A DNA stretch of 13,894 nucleotides from Sphingomonadales bacterium (GTDB lineage: Bacteria; Pseudomonadota; Alphaproteobacteria; Sphingomonadales; Sphingomonadaceae), in contig JAIXPM010000337.1 in the NCBI GenBank assembly GCA_027486275.1, positions 1 to 13,894 on the forward strand. Direction: 5' to 3'. Below the pieces are notes generated by a model, which made no database searches, was not told the DNA's origin, and was given only the letters and a program-made list of their open reading frames with translations. Below, one piece after another: positions 6,088 through 13,148 of the stretch. Both the position numbers and the translations under genes were made by a program. Numbering within the stretch: the stretch's first letter is position 1; each line of letters starts with the position of its first letter.

Positions 6088-6821
6088 CTGCAATTGCATC
6101 CAATGGCGCAGCAGTGGTGATTGGTGCCGGCGATGCCACTGGCGGCGCGGTGGCGGCGGCCTTTGCCCGCGATGGTCTGGTGGCGGTGCCGGTGCGGCGC
6201 ACGGGCGATGGCCTCGCCCCGCTGGCGGCGCGGATTGAAGATGAAGGCGGGCGCTGCCTGCCAATCGGCGCTGATGCCCGCGATGAAGACGCGATGATCG
6301 GCCTGTTCGACCGGGTCGAACGCGAGATTGGCCCGGTGGAGGTACTGGTGTTCAACATCGGTGCCAACTCTCCCATGGGCATCCTCGATGAAACCGTGCG
6401 GCGTTACCGCAAGATCTGGGAAATGTGTGCACTGGCCGGCTTCATCACTGCGCGCGAGGCTGCCCGCCGCATGGTGCCACGCGGGCGGGGCACGATCATC
6501 TTTACCGGGGCCACTGCCTCTCTGCGCGGTTCGGCCGGGTTTGCCGGTTTTTCCGGCGGCAAGTTCGCGCTCAGGAGCCTGGCGCAAGCGATGGCGCGGG
6601 AACTGGGGCCAAAGGGCATCCATGTTGTCCACCCGATCATCGATGGCGCCATCGACACCGAGTTCATCCGCAGCAATTTCCCCGACCGCTATGCCTTGAG
6701 GAGCGAGGACGGCATCCTCGATCCCGAGGCGATTGCCGCAGAATATGTGCGGCTGCACCACCAGCCGCGCTCCGCCTGGACGCACGAGCTGGATCTGCGG
6801 CCGTGGATCGAACGCTGGTAA
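6084..6821 (+). CDS. SDR-family protein lacking the catalytic Tyr (SDR_c10-like)
   Basis: A 245-residue Rossmann-fold protein of the short-chain dehydrogenase/reductase superfamily. The N-terminal nucleotide-binding turn is atypical (GAGDATGG, residues 14-21, instead of TGxxxGIG), and VFNIGAN stands at the usual NNAG site. The active-site segment reads GFAGFSGGKFALRSLAQAMA: the Lys is present (K160), but the catalytic Tyr is Phe (F156) and the position expected to be Ser is Ala (A143). From memory, classical-like SDR subgroup 10 is described with just such an incomplete glycine motif and Tyr-to-Phe change. Standard hydride-transfer catalysis is therefore doubtful, and a binding or non-oxidoreductase role is possible. 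Its ATG overlaps the marR stop; the next gene follows after 11 bp. Confidence 0.88.
   Translation: MTAIASNGAAVVIGAGDATGGAVAAAFARDGLVAVPVRRTGDGLAPLAARIEDEGGRCLPIGADARDEDAMIGLFDRVEREIGPVEVLVFNIGANSPMGILDETVRRYRKIWEMCALAGFITAREAARRMVPRGRGTIIFTGATASLRGSAGFAGFSGGKFALRSLAQAMARELGPKGIHVVHPIIDGAIDTEFIRSNFPDRYALRSEDGILDPEAIAAEYVRLHHQPRSAWTHELDLRPWIERW
6088..6100. promoter_or_regulatory. Candidate MarR operator, copy 2 (inside the start of the SDR gene)
   Basis: Exactly the same 13 bases as copy 1, again with the palindrome TGCAATTGCA (6089-6098), lie immediately after the SDR start codon, where they encode residues 2-6 (TAIAS). This could be a second, intragenic operator for DNA looping or a roadblock. 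It could also be a coincidence constrained by coding; the N-terminal residues before the Rossmann strand are not expected to be conserved. Confidence 0.4.
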
Positions 6822-6832
6822 AGGAGAAGACC

Positions 6833-7423
6833 ATGCCACACCCTATCGAGTTCCTCTTCGACGTGGGTTCGCCCACAGCCTATCTCGCCTGGCATCGCCT
6901 GAAAAAGGTGGCTGCTCGCACCGGGGCGACCCTGGTACCGGTTCCCATCCTGCTGGGCGGCGTGTTCAAGGCCACCGGCGGCAGCCCGCCCGGCGTGGTC
7001 GTCGCCAAGGGCCGCTGGATGAACGAGGACATGCAACGCTGGGCCGAGCGTGATGGCATAGCGCTGGGCAACAATCCTTATTTCCCGGTCAATACCATCA
7101 CGCTGATGCGCATTCTGGCCGGCCTTCAGGGCGACGAACGCTTCGAAGCGGTGACCGACACGCTGTTTGCCGGCATGTGGCTGCACGGCCGCAACATGGC
7201 TGACCCCGAAGTGCTGGCCGCCACCCTGACCGAAGCCGGCCATGACGCGGCCGCCCTGCTGGCACTGGCGCAGGAGCCGGAGGTGAAGCAGCGCCTGATC
7301 GCCAACACCGAAGCCGCTGTGGCGCGCGGCGTGTTCGGCGCGCCGACCTGCTTTGTCGCCGGGCAGATGCACTTCGGGCAGGATCGGATCGACTGGGTGG
7401 AGGCAGCGGCTGTTGCCGCCTGA
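6833..7423 (+). CDS. 2-Hydroxychromene-2-carboxylate isomerase-like protein (DsbA/GST-kappa fold)
   Basis: A 196-residue protein of the HCCA isomerase/GST-kappa group within the DsbA-like thioredoxin superfamily. In naphthalene catabolism the characterised enzyme (NahD) isomerises 2-hydroxychromene-2-carboxylate using glutathione. Family features are FDVGSPTAYLA at the N-terminus, where Ser13 is the expected glutathione-activating residue, GNNPYFPVNT, and the C-terminal RGVFGAPTCFV then FGQDRIDWV. There is no CxxC, so it is not a disulfide oxidoreductase. A strong AGGAG at 6822-6826 precedes the ATG at 6833. No other aromatic-degradation genes are present, so the physiological substrate is open; a general glutathione-dependent detoxification or isomerisation role is as likely as naphthalene catabolism. 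Confidence 0.9.
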   Translation: MPHPIEFLFDVGSPTAYLAWHRLKKVAARTGATLVPVPILLGGVFKATGGSPPGVVVAKGRWMNEDMQRWAERDGIALGNNPYFPVNTITLMRILAGLQGDERFEAVTDTLFAGMWLHGRNMADPEVLAATLTEAGHDAAALLALAQEPEVKQRLIANTEAAVARGVFGAPTCFVAGQMHFGQDRIDWVEAAAVAA

Positions 7424-7441
7424 ATGTCCTGCACAAAAGAA

Positions 7442-7471
7442 AAGGCCCGGCGAGTTTCCCCGCCGGGCCTT
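7442..7471. terminator. Rho-independent terminator between convergent genes
   Basis: An 11-bp perfect stem (AAGGCCCGGCG at 7442-7452 paired with CGCCGGGCCTT at 7461-7471) with an 8-base loop lies between the isomerase stop and the Bax inhibitor stop. On the minus strand it is followed by a T-rich run (TTTTCTTTT), a good intrinsic terminator for the Bax inhibitor gene. On the plus strand the trailing sequence is TTAACTTT, which is weaker, so termination is probably bidirectional but asymmetric. Confidence 0.85.
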
Positions 7472-7492
7472 AACTTTGGTCAGTTCAACCGA

Positions 7493-8230
7493 TCAGTCAC
7501 GATTGCCCATGAAGCTGAGCAGGAACTGGAACAGGTTGATGAAGTTCAGGTACAGCGTCAGCGCGCCCATCACGGCGAACTTGCCGGCGAACTCGGTGCC
7601 GGCGACCTGATAATACATCTCGCGCAGGCGCTGCGTGTCATAGGCGGTGAGACCAGCGAAGATCAGCACGCCCAGGATGTTCACCGCCAACTGCAAGCCG
7701 CTGGAGCCAATGAAGATGTTGGCGATCGAGGCGACAATGATGCCGATCAGGCCCATCATCAGGAACCGGCCCATCGCCGACAGGTCCTTCTTGGTGGTGT
7801 AGCCATAGAGGCTGAGACCAGCGAACGACGCCGCCGTCACGAAGAAAGTCTGCGCGATCGACGCGCCGGTATAACGGGCGAAGATGACGCTCATCGACAC
7901 GCCCATCAGCGCGGCAAAGCCCCAGAACAGGCCCTTCAGCGAGGTTTCGCTCATCCGGTTCAGTCCGAAGTTCATCGCCAAGATGATGGCGAGCGGCGAC
8001 AGCATCGCCACCCAGCCCAGGATGGTGGGCGAACCAACCTGATTGAAGAACACCGCAAACAGCGCCGGCGTCGAATAAACCAGCAGCGCGACGATGCCGG
8101 TGAGCAGCACGCCTGACGCCATATAGTTGTAGATCGACAGCATGTAGCTGCGCAGGCCGGCATCAAAGCCGGCGTCGCCTTGGGCCTGGGCCCGGAAGGC
8201 AGCAAGCCGAGGGTCCACGTTATTGGCCAT
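7493..8230 (-). CDS. Bax inhibitor-1/YccA family membrane protein
   Basis: A 245-residue polytopic inner-membrane protein of the Bax inhibitor-1 (TMBIM/YccA/YbhL) family, with about seven hydrophobic helices from residue 35 to the end. Family marks are the soluble N-terminus (DPRLAAFRAQAQGDAGFDAGLRSYM), GYTTKKDLSAMGRFLMMGLIGII in the middle, VLIFAGLTAYDTQRLREMY, and the terminal LYLNFINLFQFLLSFMGNRD with the conserved NLF helix. Bacterial members have been linked to calcium leak and to modulation of FtsH; which applies here is unknown. An AGGAGG ribosome site precedes the ATG by about 10 bases, and a recognisable promoter lies further upstream. It is monocistronic: a convergent terminator lies downstream, and the next upstream gene on the same strand ends 97 bp before its start. 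Confidence 0.94.
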   Translation of the reverse strand: MANNVDPRLAAFRAQAQGDAGFDAGLRSYMLSIYNYMASGVLLTGIVALLVYSTPALFAVFFNQVGSPTILGWVAMLSPLAIILAMNFGLNRMSETSLKGLFWGFAALMGVSMSVIFARYTGASIAQTFFVTAASFAGLSLYGYTTKKDLSAMGRFLMMGLIGIIVASIANIFIGSSGLQLAVNILGVLIFAGLTAYDTQRLREMYYQVAGTEFAGKFAVMGALTLYLNFINLFQFLLSFMGNRD

Positions 8231-8248
8231 CGTAAAATTCCTCCTGTG

Positions 8249-8265
8249 GTCGGCAAATGGCCGAC
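8249..8265 (-). other. Stem-loop at the 5' end of the Bax inhibitor leader
   Basis: GTCGGC (8249-8254) and GCCGAC (8260-8265) form a 6-bp stem with a 5-base loop. With the promoter called at 8275-8303, transcription would begin near 8268, so this hairpin would sit at the very 5' end of the mRNA, just before the AGGAGG. It could stabilise the transcript or limit ribosome access. The structure is seen; the role is inferred. Confidence 0.4.
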
Positions 8266-8274
8266 GACCTGATC

Positions 8275-8303
8275 AATATCGGGCATCCCGCCCGAATTTT
8301 CAA
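8275..8303 (-). promoter_or_regulatory. Sigma70-type promoter of the Bax inhibitor gene
   Basis: On the minus strand, TTGAAA (8303-8298; five of six to TTGACA) and GATATT (8280-8275; four of six to TATAAT) are separated by exactly 17 bases. The site is correctly placed about 45 bases upstream of the start codon. The spacer contains an inverted repeat, CGGGC and GCCCG around ATCCC (8280-8294). Confidence 0.5.
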
Positions 8304-8327
8304 TGACCGAACGTTATGTCGGCGCAA

Positions 8328-10844
8328 TCACAACTGTCGCAGCACCGCTGCCGGCCGGGCCGACAGCGCCCGCCAGTTGCCGGCGAGCCCGAGCACGACG
8401 GTGACAACAGCGCCCACACCCACGGTGAGCAGCACGCGCGGCCAATCCGGCGTCCAATCCAGCTTGAAGATCTGGGTGACGACGAACCAGCCCGCCGTAC
8501 TGCCCAGCACCAGCGCCAGACCCGAAACGATGGCGGCGAGCAGGCCATATTCGGCCAATGTCGCCGCTGCCACCTGGCCGCGCGTCGCGCCGAGCAGCTT
8601 CAGCAGCACCGCATCATAGGTGCGTGCCCGCGCGCCCGCGGCCAACGCGCCAACCAGCACGGCGATGCCGGCCGCCACGGTGACGCTGGCCGCGGCGCGG
8701 ATGGCGGCAGAAAGCTGGCCCAGCAATGTCTGCACCTGGCCGATCACATCCTTCACGCGCACCACTGACGCGGTTGGGAACTGGGCCGAAAGCGCCCGGG
8801 CGACGGCGCGTTCCTCGGCGGGCGCCACCTGCACCGTGGCCATCCATCCATGCGGGGCGGCTTCCAGTGCACCCGGCGCGAACAATATGGCGAAGTTGAA
8901 GCCCAGTGACTGCCAGTCGATCTTGCGCGTGTTGGCGATGCGAGCGGTGATGTCCACGCCCAGAACGGAGACACTCAGCGTGTCGCCCACCTTCAGGCCC
9001 AGCGCTTGCGCTGCCTGATCATCAAGGCTGATCAACGGCGGGCCGCTGTAGTCGCGCGGCCACCATTTGCCGGAAACCAACGTGTTGGCCTCCGGGAAAT
9101 CGGCCGCGTACGAAAGCCCGCGGTCGCCGCGCAAAATCCAGCCTTCGGCGCCAGCCTTGATCTGCTGCGCCGGCACGCCATTCACCGCCGTCACCGGCCC
9201 GCGCAGCGACGGCACGATCACCGTGCGGGCACCGGGCGCCATGCGCTCCACCAGCGCGGCAAAGGCGGCCTTTTGATCATTGGGAATATCGAGCACGAAG
9301 AAGCTGGGGGCCTTGGTGGGGATGGTGCGGTGGATCTGGCTGGCCAGATTGCCTTCGATCGTGGCCAGCGTGGCAAACAGGGTGAGGCCCAGGCCCAGCG
9401 CCACCACCAGATTGCGCGTCGGCGCACCGGGGCGATGCAGATTGGCCAGGGCGAGGCGCGCCAGCGTGCCCTTGGGCTTGGGCACCCGCGCCGCCAGCCA
9501 CTTCACGCCGGCCGCCAGCGCCCACAGCACGACGATCAGCCCGATTGCGCCAGCCAGAAAGCCCATCACGAACAATTGCTCATCCGCCAGCAGCACAACC
9601 AGCGCCAGCACGGAGATCGCTGCGCCGGCAATGATTGCCAGCGTGTTGGCATCAGGGCGGGTGCGCTTTTCGGTCAGACTGCGCAGCAGGCGCGCGGCCG
9701 GCATCCCCGCCCCTTCCGCCAGCGGCCACAAGGCAAAGGCCAAGGCGATGGCAAGGCCATAATAGGCCGCCTGAGCCAGCGCCCACCATTGCAACCCGGT
9801 GGCCGGCGGCACCGGCAGGCTGGCCGCGGCAAGTTGCGCCACCGCGCCCGGCGTCGCCGCACCGATGGCCAGCCCGATCAGCACGGCGCCGCTCGAAACC
9901 AACGCGAGTTGCCACAGATAGACGGCGCTCACCGTTGCGCTGTCGGCCCCCAGCACTTTCAGCGTGGCGATGGTGCGGGTGCGGGCGCCGAGATAGGCGG
10001 AAACGCCGCCGGCCACGCCAACGCCGGCCACCACCAGCGCAGTGAGGCCAACCAGGCTGAGAAACTGGCCCAATTGGTTGACGAAATTGCGGGTGCCGGG
10101 CGCGCCGTTGCTGCGATCACGCACGCGGCCACCCTCGCCGGCCACGGCCTCCAGCCGCTCGCGCGCGGCATCGAGCGACACGCCGGGCTTCAGCTTCACC
10201 CGCAGTTCGCTGGTGTAAAGGCTGCCCAGCGTGATCAGTTCGGCCCGTTCCAGATCCTTCACGTCCACCACCAGGCCGGGGCCAAAGCCAAAGCCATCGC
10301 CGGCACGGTCCGGCTCTTCCAGCAATGTGCCTGCATAGGTGAGTGTGGCCTGGCCCAATTGCAGGCGATCGCCGGGTTTCAGGCCCAATTTGTCGGCCAG
10401 CACCGGTTGCGCGGCGGCCATGCCAGGGCCAACGCGCCCGCCGCCTTCCAGCACCACCCGGCCATAAAGCGGCCAGCTGGCATCGACCGCCTTCACTTCG
10501 GCGAGCACGCTGTCGCCGCCATCCCCACGACTGACCATGCCGCGCAGTTTCACCACGTCGCCCACCGTACCCAGAGCGGCGGCCGCCGCGCGCTGTTCCG
10601 GCGTCGGGTTCCGTCCCGAAACGCGCAGCGCCACATCGCCGCCCATCAGGAACTGGCCCCGTTCGGCCAGGCCGGCGTTGATGGCGCTGGCGAGGCTGCC
10701 GACGCCAGCAAGTGCGGCGACGCCGAGCACCAGGCACACGGCCAGAATGCGCAGACCAGCCAGGCCGCCGCGCAATTCCCGCAAGGCAAGGCGAAGGGCG
10801 AGACTCAGAGGGTTTCTGCCAGCAGGCCGGTCATCGCGGCCCAA
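8328..10844 (-). CDS. ABC transporter permease, FtsX/YbbP type
   Basis: An approximately 838-residue permease close in size and layout to E. coli YbbP. About ten membrane helices are visible: one near 32-52, then a long extracytoplasmic region, three at about 262-284, 308-333 and 355-378 (first FtsX domain, with the coupling motif RTRTIATLKVLGA), three central (402-495), a second extracytoplasmic region, and three at the C-terminus (second FtsX domain, with RARTYDAVLLKLLGATR). It should pair with the LolD-type ATPase two genes upstream. YbbAP-type systems are type VII ABC machines that move lipids or hydrophobic molecules by mechanotransmission rather than classical transport. The start is uncertain: TTG at 10844 overlaps the hydrolase gene by 40 bases and lacks a clear ribosome site. 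No ATG or GTG lies near the expected N-terminus; a CTG at 10808 would give a 4-bp overlap. Confidence 0.88.
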   Translation of the reverse strand: MGRDDRPAGRNPLSLALRLALRELRGGLAGLRILAVCLVLGVAALAGVGSLASAINAGLAERGQFLMGGDVALRVSGRNPTPEQRAAAAALGTVGDVVKLRGMVSRGDGGDSVLAEVKAVDASWPLYGRVVLEGGGRVGPGMAAAQPVLADKLGLKPGDRLQLGQATLTYAGTLLEEPDRAGDGFGFGPGLVVDVKDLERAELITLGSLYTSELRVKLKPGVSLDAARERLEAVAGEGGRVRDRSNGAPGTRNFVNQLGQFLSLVGLTALVVAGVGVAGGVSAYLGARTRTIATLKVLGADSATVSAVYLWQLALVSSGAVLIGLAIGAATPGAVAQLAAASLPVPPATGLQWWALAQAAYYGLAIALAFALWPLAEGAGMPAARLLRSLTEKRTRPDANTLAIIAGAAISVLALVVLLADEQLFVMGFLAGAIGLIVVLWALAAGVKWLAARVPKPKGTLARLALANLHRPGAPTRNLVVALGLGLTLFATLATIEGNLASQIHRTIPTKAPSFFVLDIPNDQKAAFAALVERMAPGARTVIVPSLRGPVTAVNGVPAQQIKAGAEGWILRGDRGLSYAADFPEANTLVSGKWWPRDYSGPPLISLDDQAAQALGLKVGDTLSVSVLGVDITARIANTRKIDWQSLGFNFAILFAPGALEAAPHGWMATVQVAPAEERAVARALSAQFPTASVVRVKDVIGQVQTLLGQLSAAIRAAASVTVAAGIAVLVGALAAGARARTYDAVLLKLLGATRGQVAAATLAEYGLLAAIVSGLALVLGSTAGWFVVTQIFKLDWTPDWPRVLLTVGVGAVVTVVLGLAGNWRALSARPAAVLRQL

Positions 10845-11503
10845 CTGCGCTTGTCAGCCGCCGCGTTATACATGGCGGTGCCGGGCGCGTTGGCATGTTC
10901 GTTGGTGAAGCTGTGATAGGTGCTGCCATAGGCATGGATCTGCCAATCGGCGCCAGCCGCGGTCATTTCGGCGGCCAGCGCGTGGTGATCCTGCGGCGGC
11001 GTGTAGGGGTCTTCCCAGCCATGCAGCGCCATCACCTTGGCGGTGATCGGCCCGGCCGCACCCAGGCCCGGATTGTAAATGCCGTGGAAGCTGACCGCCG
11101 CCTTCACACGCGGATCGCAAGCGCGCGCGACATCGAGCGCGCACAGGCCACCAAAGCAATAACCGATGATGGCGATGCGATTGGCGTCCACCTGCTTCAG
11201 GCCGGCAGCGGCATCGACAGCGGCAAGCAGGCGCTGGCGCAGCGCGGCACGATCCCCAACCCACGGGCCCATCAAGGCGCTGTTATCGCCGGCCGGATCG
11301 CCGCGACGGCCCTTGCCATAGACGTCGATGGCCATGGCGGCGTAACCAAGCGTGGCGAGCTTGTCGGCCACAGCGTTGTCCCACGCGGTTTGCCCCACCC
11401 AGTTCGGCGCGATCAGCACGCAGGGGAAAGGGCCGTGTCCGGCCGGCAGCGCCAGATAGGCTTCCAGTTCGTCGGTGCCGTCGAAATAGCTGAACAATGT
11501 CAT
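10805..11503 (-). CDS. Dienelactone hydrolase family protein (cytoplasmic)
   Basis: A 232-residue alpha/beta hydrolase without a signal peptide. The triad is Cys116 in GYCFGG, Asp165 in GWEDPYTP and His197 in YHSFT. Where classical dienelactone hydrolases carry an activating Glu after strand 3, this protein has Asn34 (APNWVGQ), which may alter how the Cys is activated. The ATG at 11503 follows the ATPase stop by 14 bp, with a GGGAAG ribosome site. Its 3' end overlaps the putative start of the permease. It therefore lies inside the same operon, between the two halves of an ABC system. It is distinct from the hydrolase at 4678-5583, sharing only the family motifs. The substrate is unknown; the position hints at an ester or lipid-like ligand, which is inference. 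Confidence 0.92.
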   Translation of the reverse strand: MTLFSYFDGTDELEAYLALPAGHGPFPCVLIAPNWVGQTAWDNAVADKLATLGYAAMAIDVYGKGRRGDPAGDNSALMGPWVGDRAALRQRLLAAVDAAAGLKQVDANRIAIIGYCFGGLCALDVARACDPRVKAAVSFHGIYNPGLGAAGPITAKVMALHGWEDPYTPPQDHHALAAEMTAAGADWQIHAYGSTYHSFTNEHANAPGTAMYNAAADKRSWAAMTGLLAETL

Positions 11504-11517
11504 GAAATTGCTTCCCT

Positions 11518-12222
11518 TTACTCGGCCGCTTCGGCCAGATTCATCCGGTCATCCACGATCAGCCCGTCGCGCATGGTGATGATGCGATCACATAGCGGCG
11601 CCAGATCGGCGTCGTGGGTGATCAGCACCAACGTCGCGCCGGTTTCCGTCAGGCGGCCGAACAGCAGATCAATGATCGCGGCCCCCGTGGCGGCATCGAG
11701 ATTGCCGGTCGGTTCATCGGCAAAGATCAGCGCCGGGCGGCCAACCAGCGCGCGCGCGATGGCGACACGCTGCTGCTCCCCGCCTGACAACTGCGTGGGA
11801 TAATGGTGCAGACGATGGCCGAGTCCAACGGCGTCCAGTTCGGCGCGCGCGCGGGCCTGCACATCGGCCTCGCCGGCCAGTTCCAGCGGCACGGCGACAT
11901 TTTCCAGCGCGGTCATGGTCGGGATGAGGTGGAAGGCCTGCAGCACGATGCCGATGCGGCCGCGCCGGGCGCGGGCCAGGCCGTCTTCGTCCATGGTGGT
12001 GAATTCGGCGCCGGCAACGCGCACGCTGCCGCTGGTCGCCCGTTCCATGCCGGACAGCACGGCCATCGCCGAGGATTTGCCGGAGCCCGACGGACCGAGG
12101 ATGGCGATGCGCTGGCCGGCCGGTACATCAAGCGTCAATCCGCGCAGCACATCGACTGCGGCATCGCCGCTGCCCAACCGCAGGGTGACATCGCGGGCTT
12201 CAATCACCATATGGCTGTTCAT
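11518..12222 (-). CDS. ABC transporter ATP-binding protein, LolD/YbbA type
   Basis: A 234-residue ATPase with a full set of motifs: Walker A GPSGSGKS (43-50), Q-loop Gln95 in GIVLQAFHLIP, signature LSGGEQQRVAIARAL from 145, Walker B LIFADEP (165-171) with the D-loop GNLDAATG, and the switch His203 in LITHD. The FHLIP after the Q-loop and the ADEPTGNLD string are typical of the LolD/MacB/YbbA branch that works with FtsX-domain permeases. It is the first gene of the minus-strand operon and divergent from the GDSL esterase, matching the ybbA-tesA arrangement of many proteobacteria. The start is the ATG at 12222; another in-frame ATG at 12210 is equally near the conserved MVIEARDV. The divergent gap is only about 30 bp, so its promoter must lie partly inside the esterase gene. 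Confidence 0.93.
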   Translation of the reverse strand: MNSHMVIEARDVTLRLGSGDAAVDVLRGLTLDVPAGQRIAILGPSGSGKSSAMAVLSGMERATSGSVRVAGAEFTTMDEDGLARARRGRIGIVLQAFHLIPTMTALENVAVPLELAGEADVQARARAELDAVGLGHRLHHYPTQLSGGEQQRVAIARALVGRPALIFADEPTGNLDAATGAAIIDLLFGRLTETGATLVLITHDADLAPLCDRIITMRDGLIVDDRMNLAEAAE

Positions 12223-12254
12223 CCGCGTCCCGCTTGGCTGAAAGGATTCGAGTC

Positions 12255-12905
12255 TTGCCCGAATTAGGTGTTCGAACTGCGCTTTACCAGATGGCGTTGT
12301 TGTTTGGCGCGCTGTTCATGTCGCAGGCGGCGCTGGCACGGCCACTCGTCGTACTGGCCTATGGCGACAGCCTGACGGCCGGCTATCAGCTGCCGCCCGG
12401 CCAGGGCTTTGCCCCGCAACTGGAAAAGGCGCTGAAGGCGAAAGGCCGCGACGTGACCGTGGTGGGCGCCGGCGTGTCGGGCGACACCAGCACACAGGGG
12501 CGCGCTCGGGTGAACTGGGTGCTGGCGGGCATGAAGCAGAAGCCTGATCTGGTGGTGCTGGAATTGGGCGCCAACGACATGCTGCGCGGGCAGCCGCCGA
12601 AGACGGCGCGCGCGAATCTTGATGCGATGGTGAAGACGTTCAAGGCCAAAGGCGCGCGCGTGCTGGTCGCCGGGATGCGGGCCAATCCGACCTTGGGCAA
12701 GGCCTATGTCACGGAATTTGAAACCATGTTCCCGGCGGTGGCGAAGGCGAATGGTGTGGCGCTCTATCCCTTCTTCCTGGATGGCGTAGCGGCGCAGCCT
12801 AGCCTGCAGTTGGCCGATGGCATGCACCCCAATGGCAAGGGCGTGGCTGTGATGGTGAAGCGCATCATGCCCGCCGTGGAACGGGAACTTGCACTAGTGA
12901 AGTGA
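12255..12905 (+). CDS. tesA: Periplasmic GDSL esterase, TesA/arylesterase type
   Basis: A 216-residue SGNH hydrolase with all four blocks: Ser39 in AYGDSLTAGY, Gly76 in GVSGDTS, Asn107 in ELGANDMLRG, and Asp188/His191 in DGMHPN. Related TesA proteins hydrolyse acyl esters, thioesters and lysophospholipids in the periplasm. I chose the TTG at 12255 because AAGGA (12241-12245) is well spaced before it and the protein then begins with an Arg-containing n-region, a hydrophobic core and an ALA-R signal-peptidase site near residue 28. TTG at 12234 would lengthen it by seven residues, and the first ATG (12291) would remove the positive charge from the signal peptide. It is divergent from the YbbA-type ATPase, the classic genomic partner, which suggests joint handling of lipidic substrates. 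Confidence 0.9.
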   Translation: MPELGVRTALYQMALLFGALFMSQAALARPLVVLAYGDSLTAGYQLPPGQGFAPQLEKALKAKGRDVTVVGAGVSGDTSTQGRARVNWVLAGMKQKPDLVVLELGANDMLRGQPPKTARANLDAMVKTFKAKGARVLVAGMRANPTLGKAYVTEFETMFPAVAKANGVALYPFFLDGVAAQPSLQLADGMHPNGKGVAVMVKRIMPAVERELALVK

Positions 12906-13140
12906 TGCGCTTGATTGCAGGCCTTTGTCTGCAGGAAAGCGTGAAATTGGCGCTGGTGGCGACGATGAGCGGTGTGGCCGGGGCGCAGGCAAACAGCAGC
13001 GCAACTTCGTTTCACCCGGCGTTTAATCGCCCCATGCCGCTGCCGAACTGATCAGGCTGGCTGAACAGCTTTCCTCGCTGCAAAATCCCCTGCCTGGCAT
13101 CCAGAGATCAAGGCGCTGCTCATTCAACCGTTGGTTCGAA
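12905..13140 (+). pseudogene. Possible small secreted ORF or frameshifted gene remnant
   Basis: This 243-bp gap has no convincing intact gene. An ATG at 12905 shares its A with the esterase stop (TGATG) and opens a 48-codon ORF ending at 13051. From the in-frame GTG at 12941, which has AGGAAAG just before it, the product would start like a signal peptide (KLALVATMSGVAGAQA). After the stop, coding-like text continues in the next two frames: AAAELIRLAEQLSSLQNPLP from 13036, then WHPEIKALLIQPLVRNQ from 13095. Each step is what a single lost base would produce. This may be a decayed gene or chance; no family is recognised and third-position GC is low. I see no terminator here. Confidence 0.2.
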
Positions 13141-13148
13141 ATCAACTG

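Noticed and set aside
7424..8116. 230-codon plus-strand open frame opposite the Bax inhibitor gene
   Set aside because: It is extremely rich in charged residues, Gln and His, has no domain, begins at the terminator, and is the mirror of an unambiguous seven-helix membrane protein.
8280..8294. Stem CGGGC/GCCCG as terminator of the permease operon
   Set aside because: The stem has only five base pairs and is not followed by a T-run on the minus strand; it is better explained as part of the Bax inhibitor promoter region.
9006..10916. 636-codon plus-strand open frame opposite the FtsX-type permease
   Set aside because: The His/Gln/Arg/Gly-rich, low-complexity translation is typical antisense of a GC-rich gene; the permease on the other strand has membrane helices and FtsX motifs.
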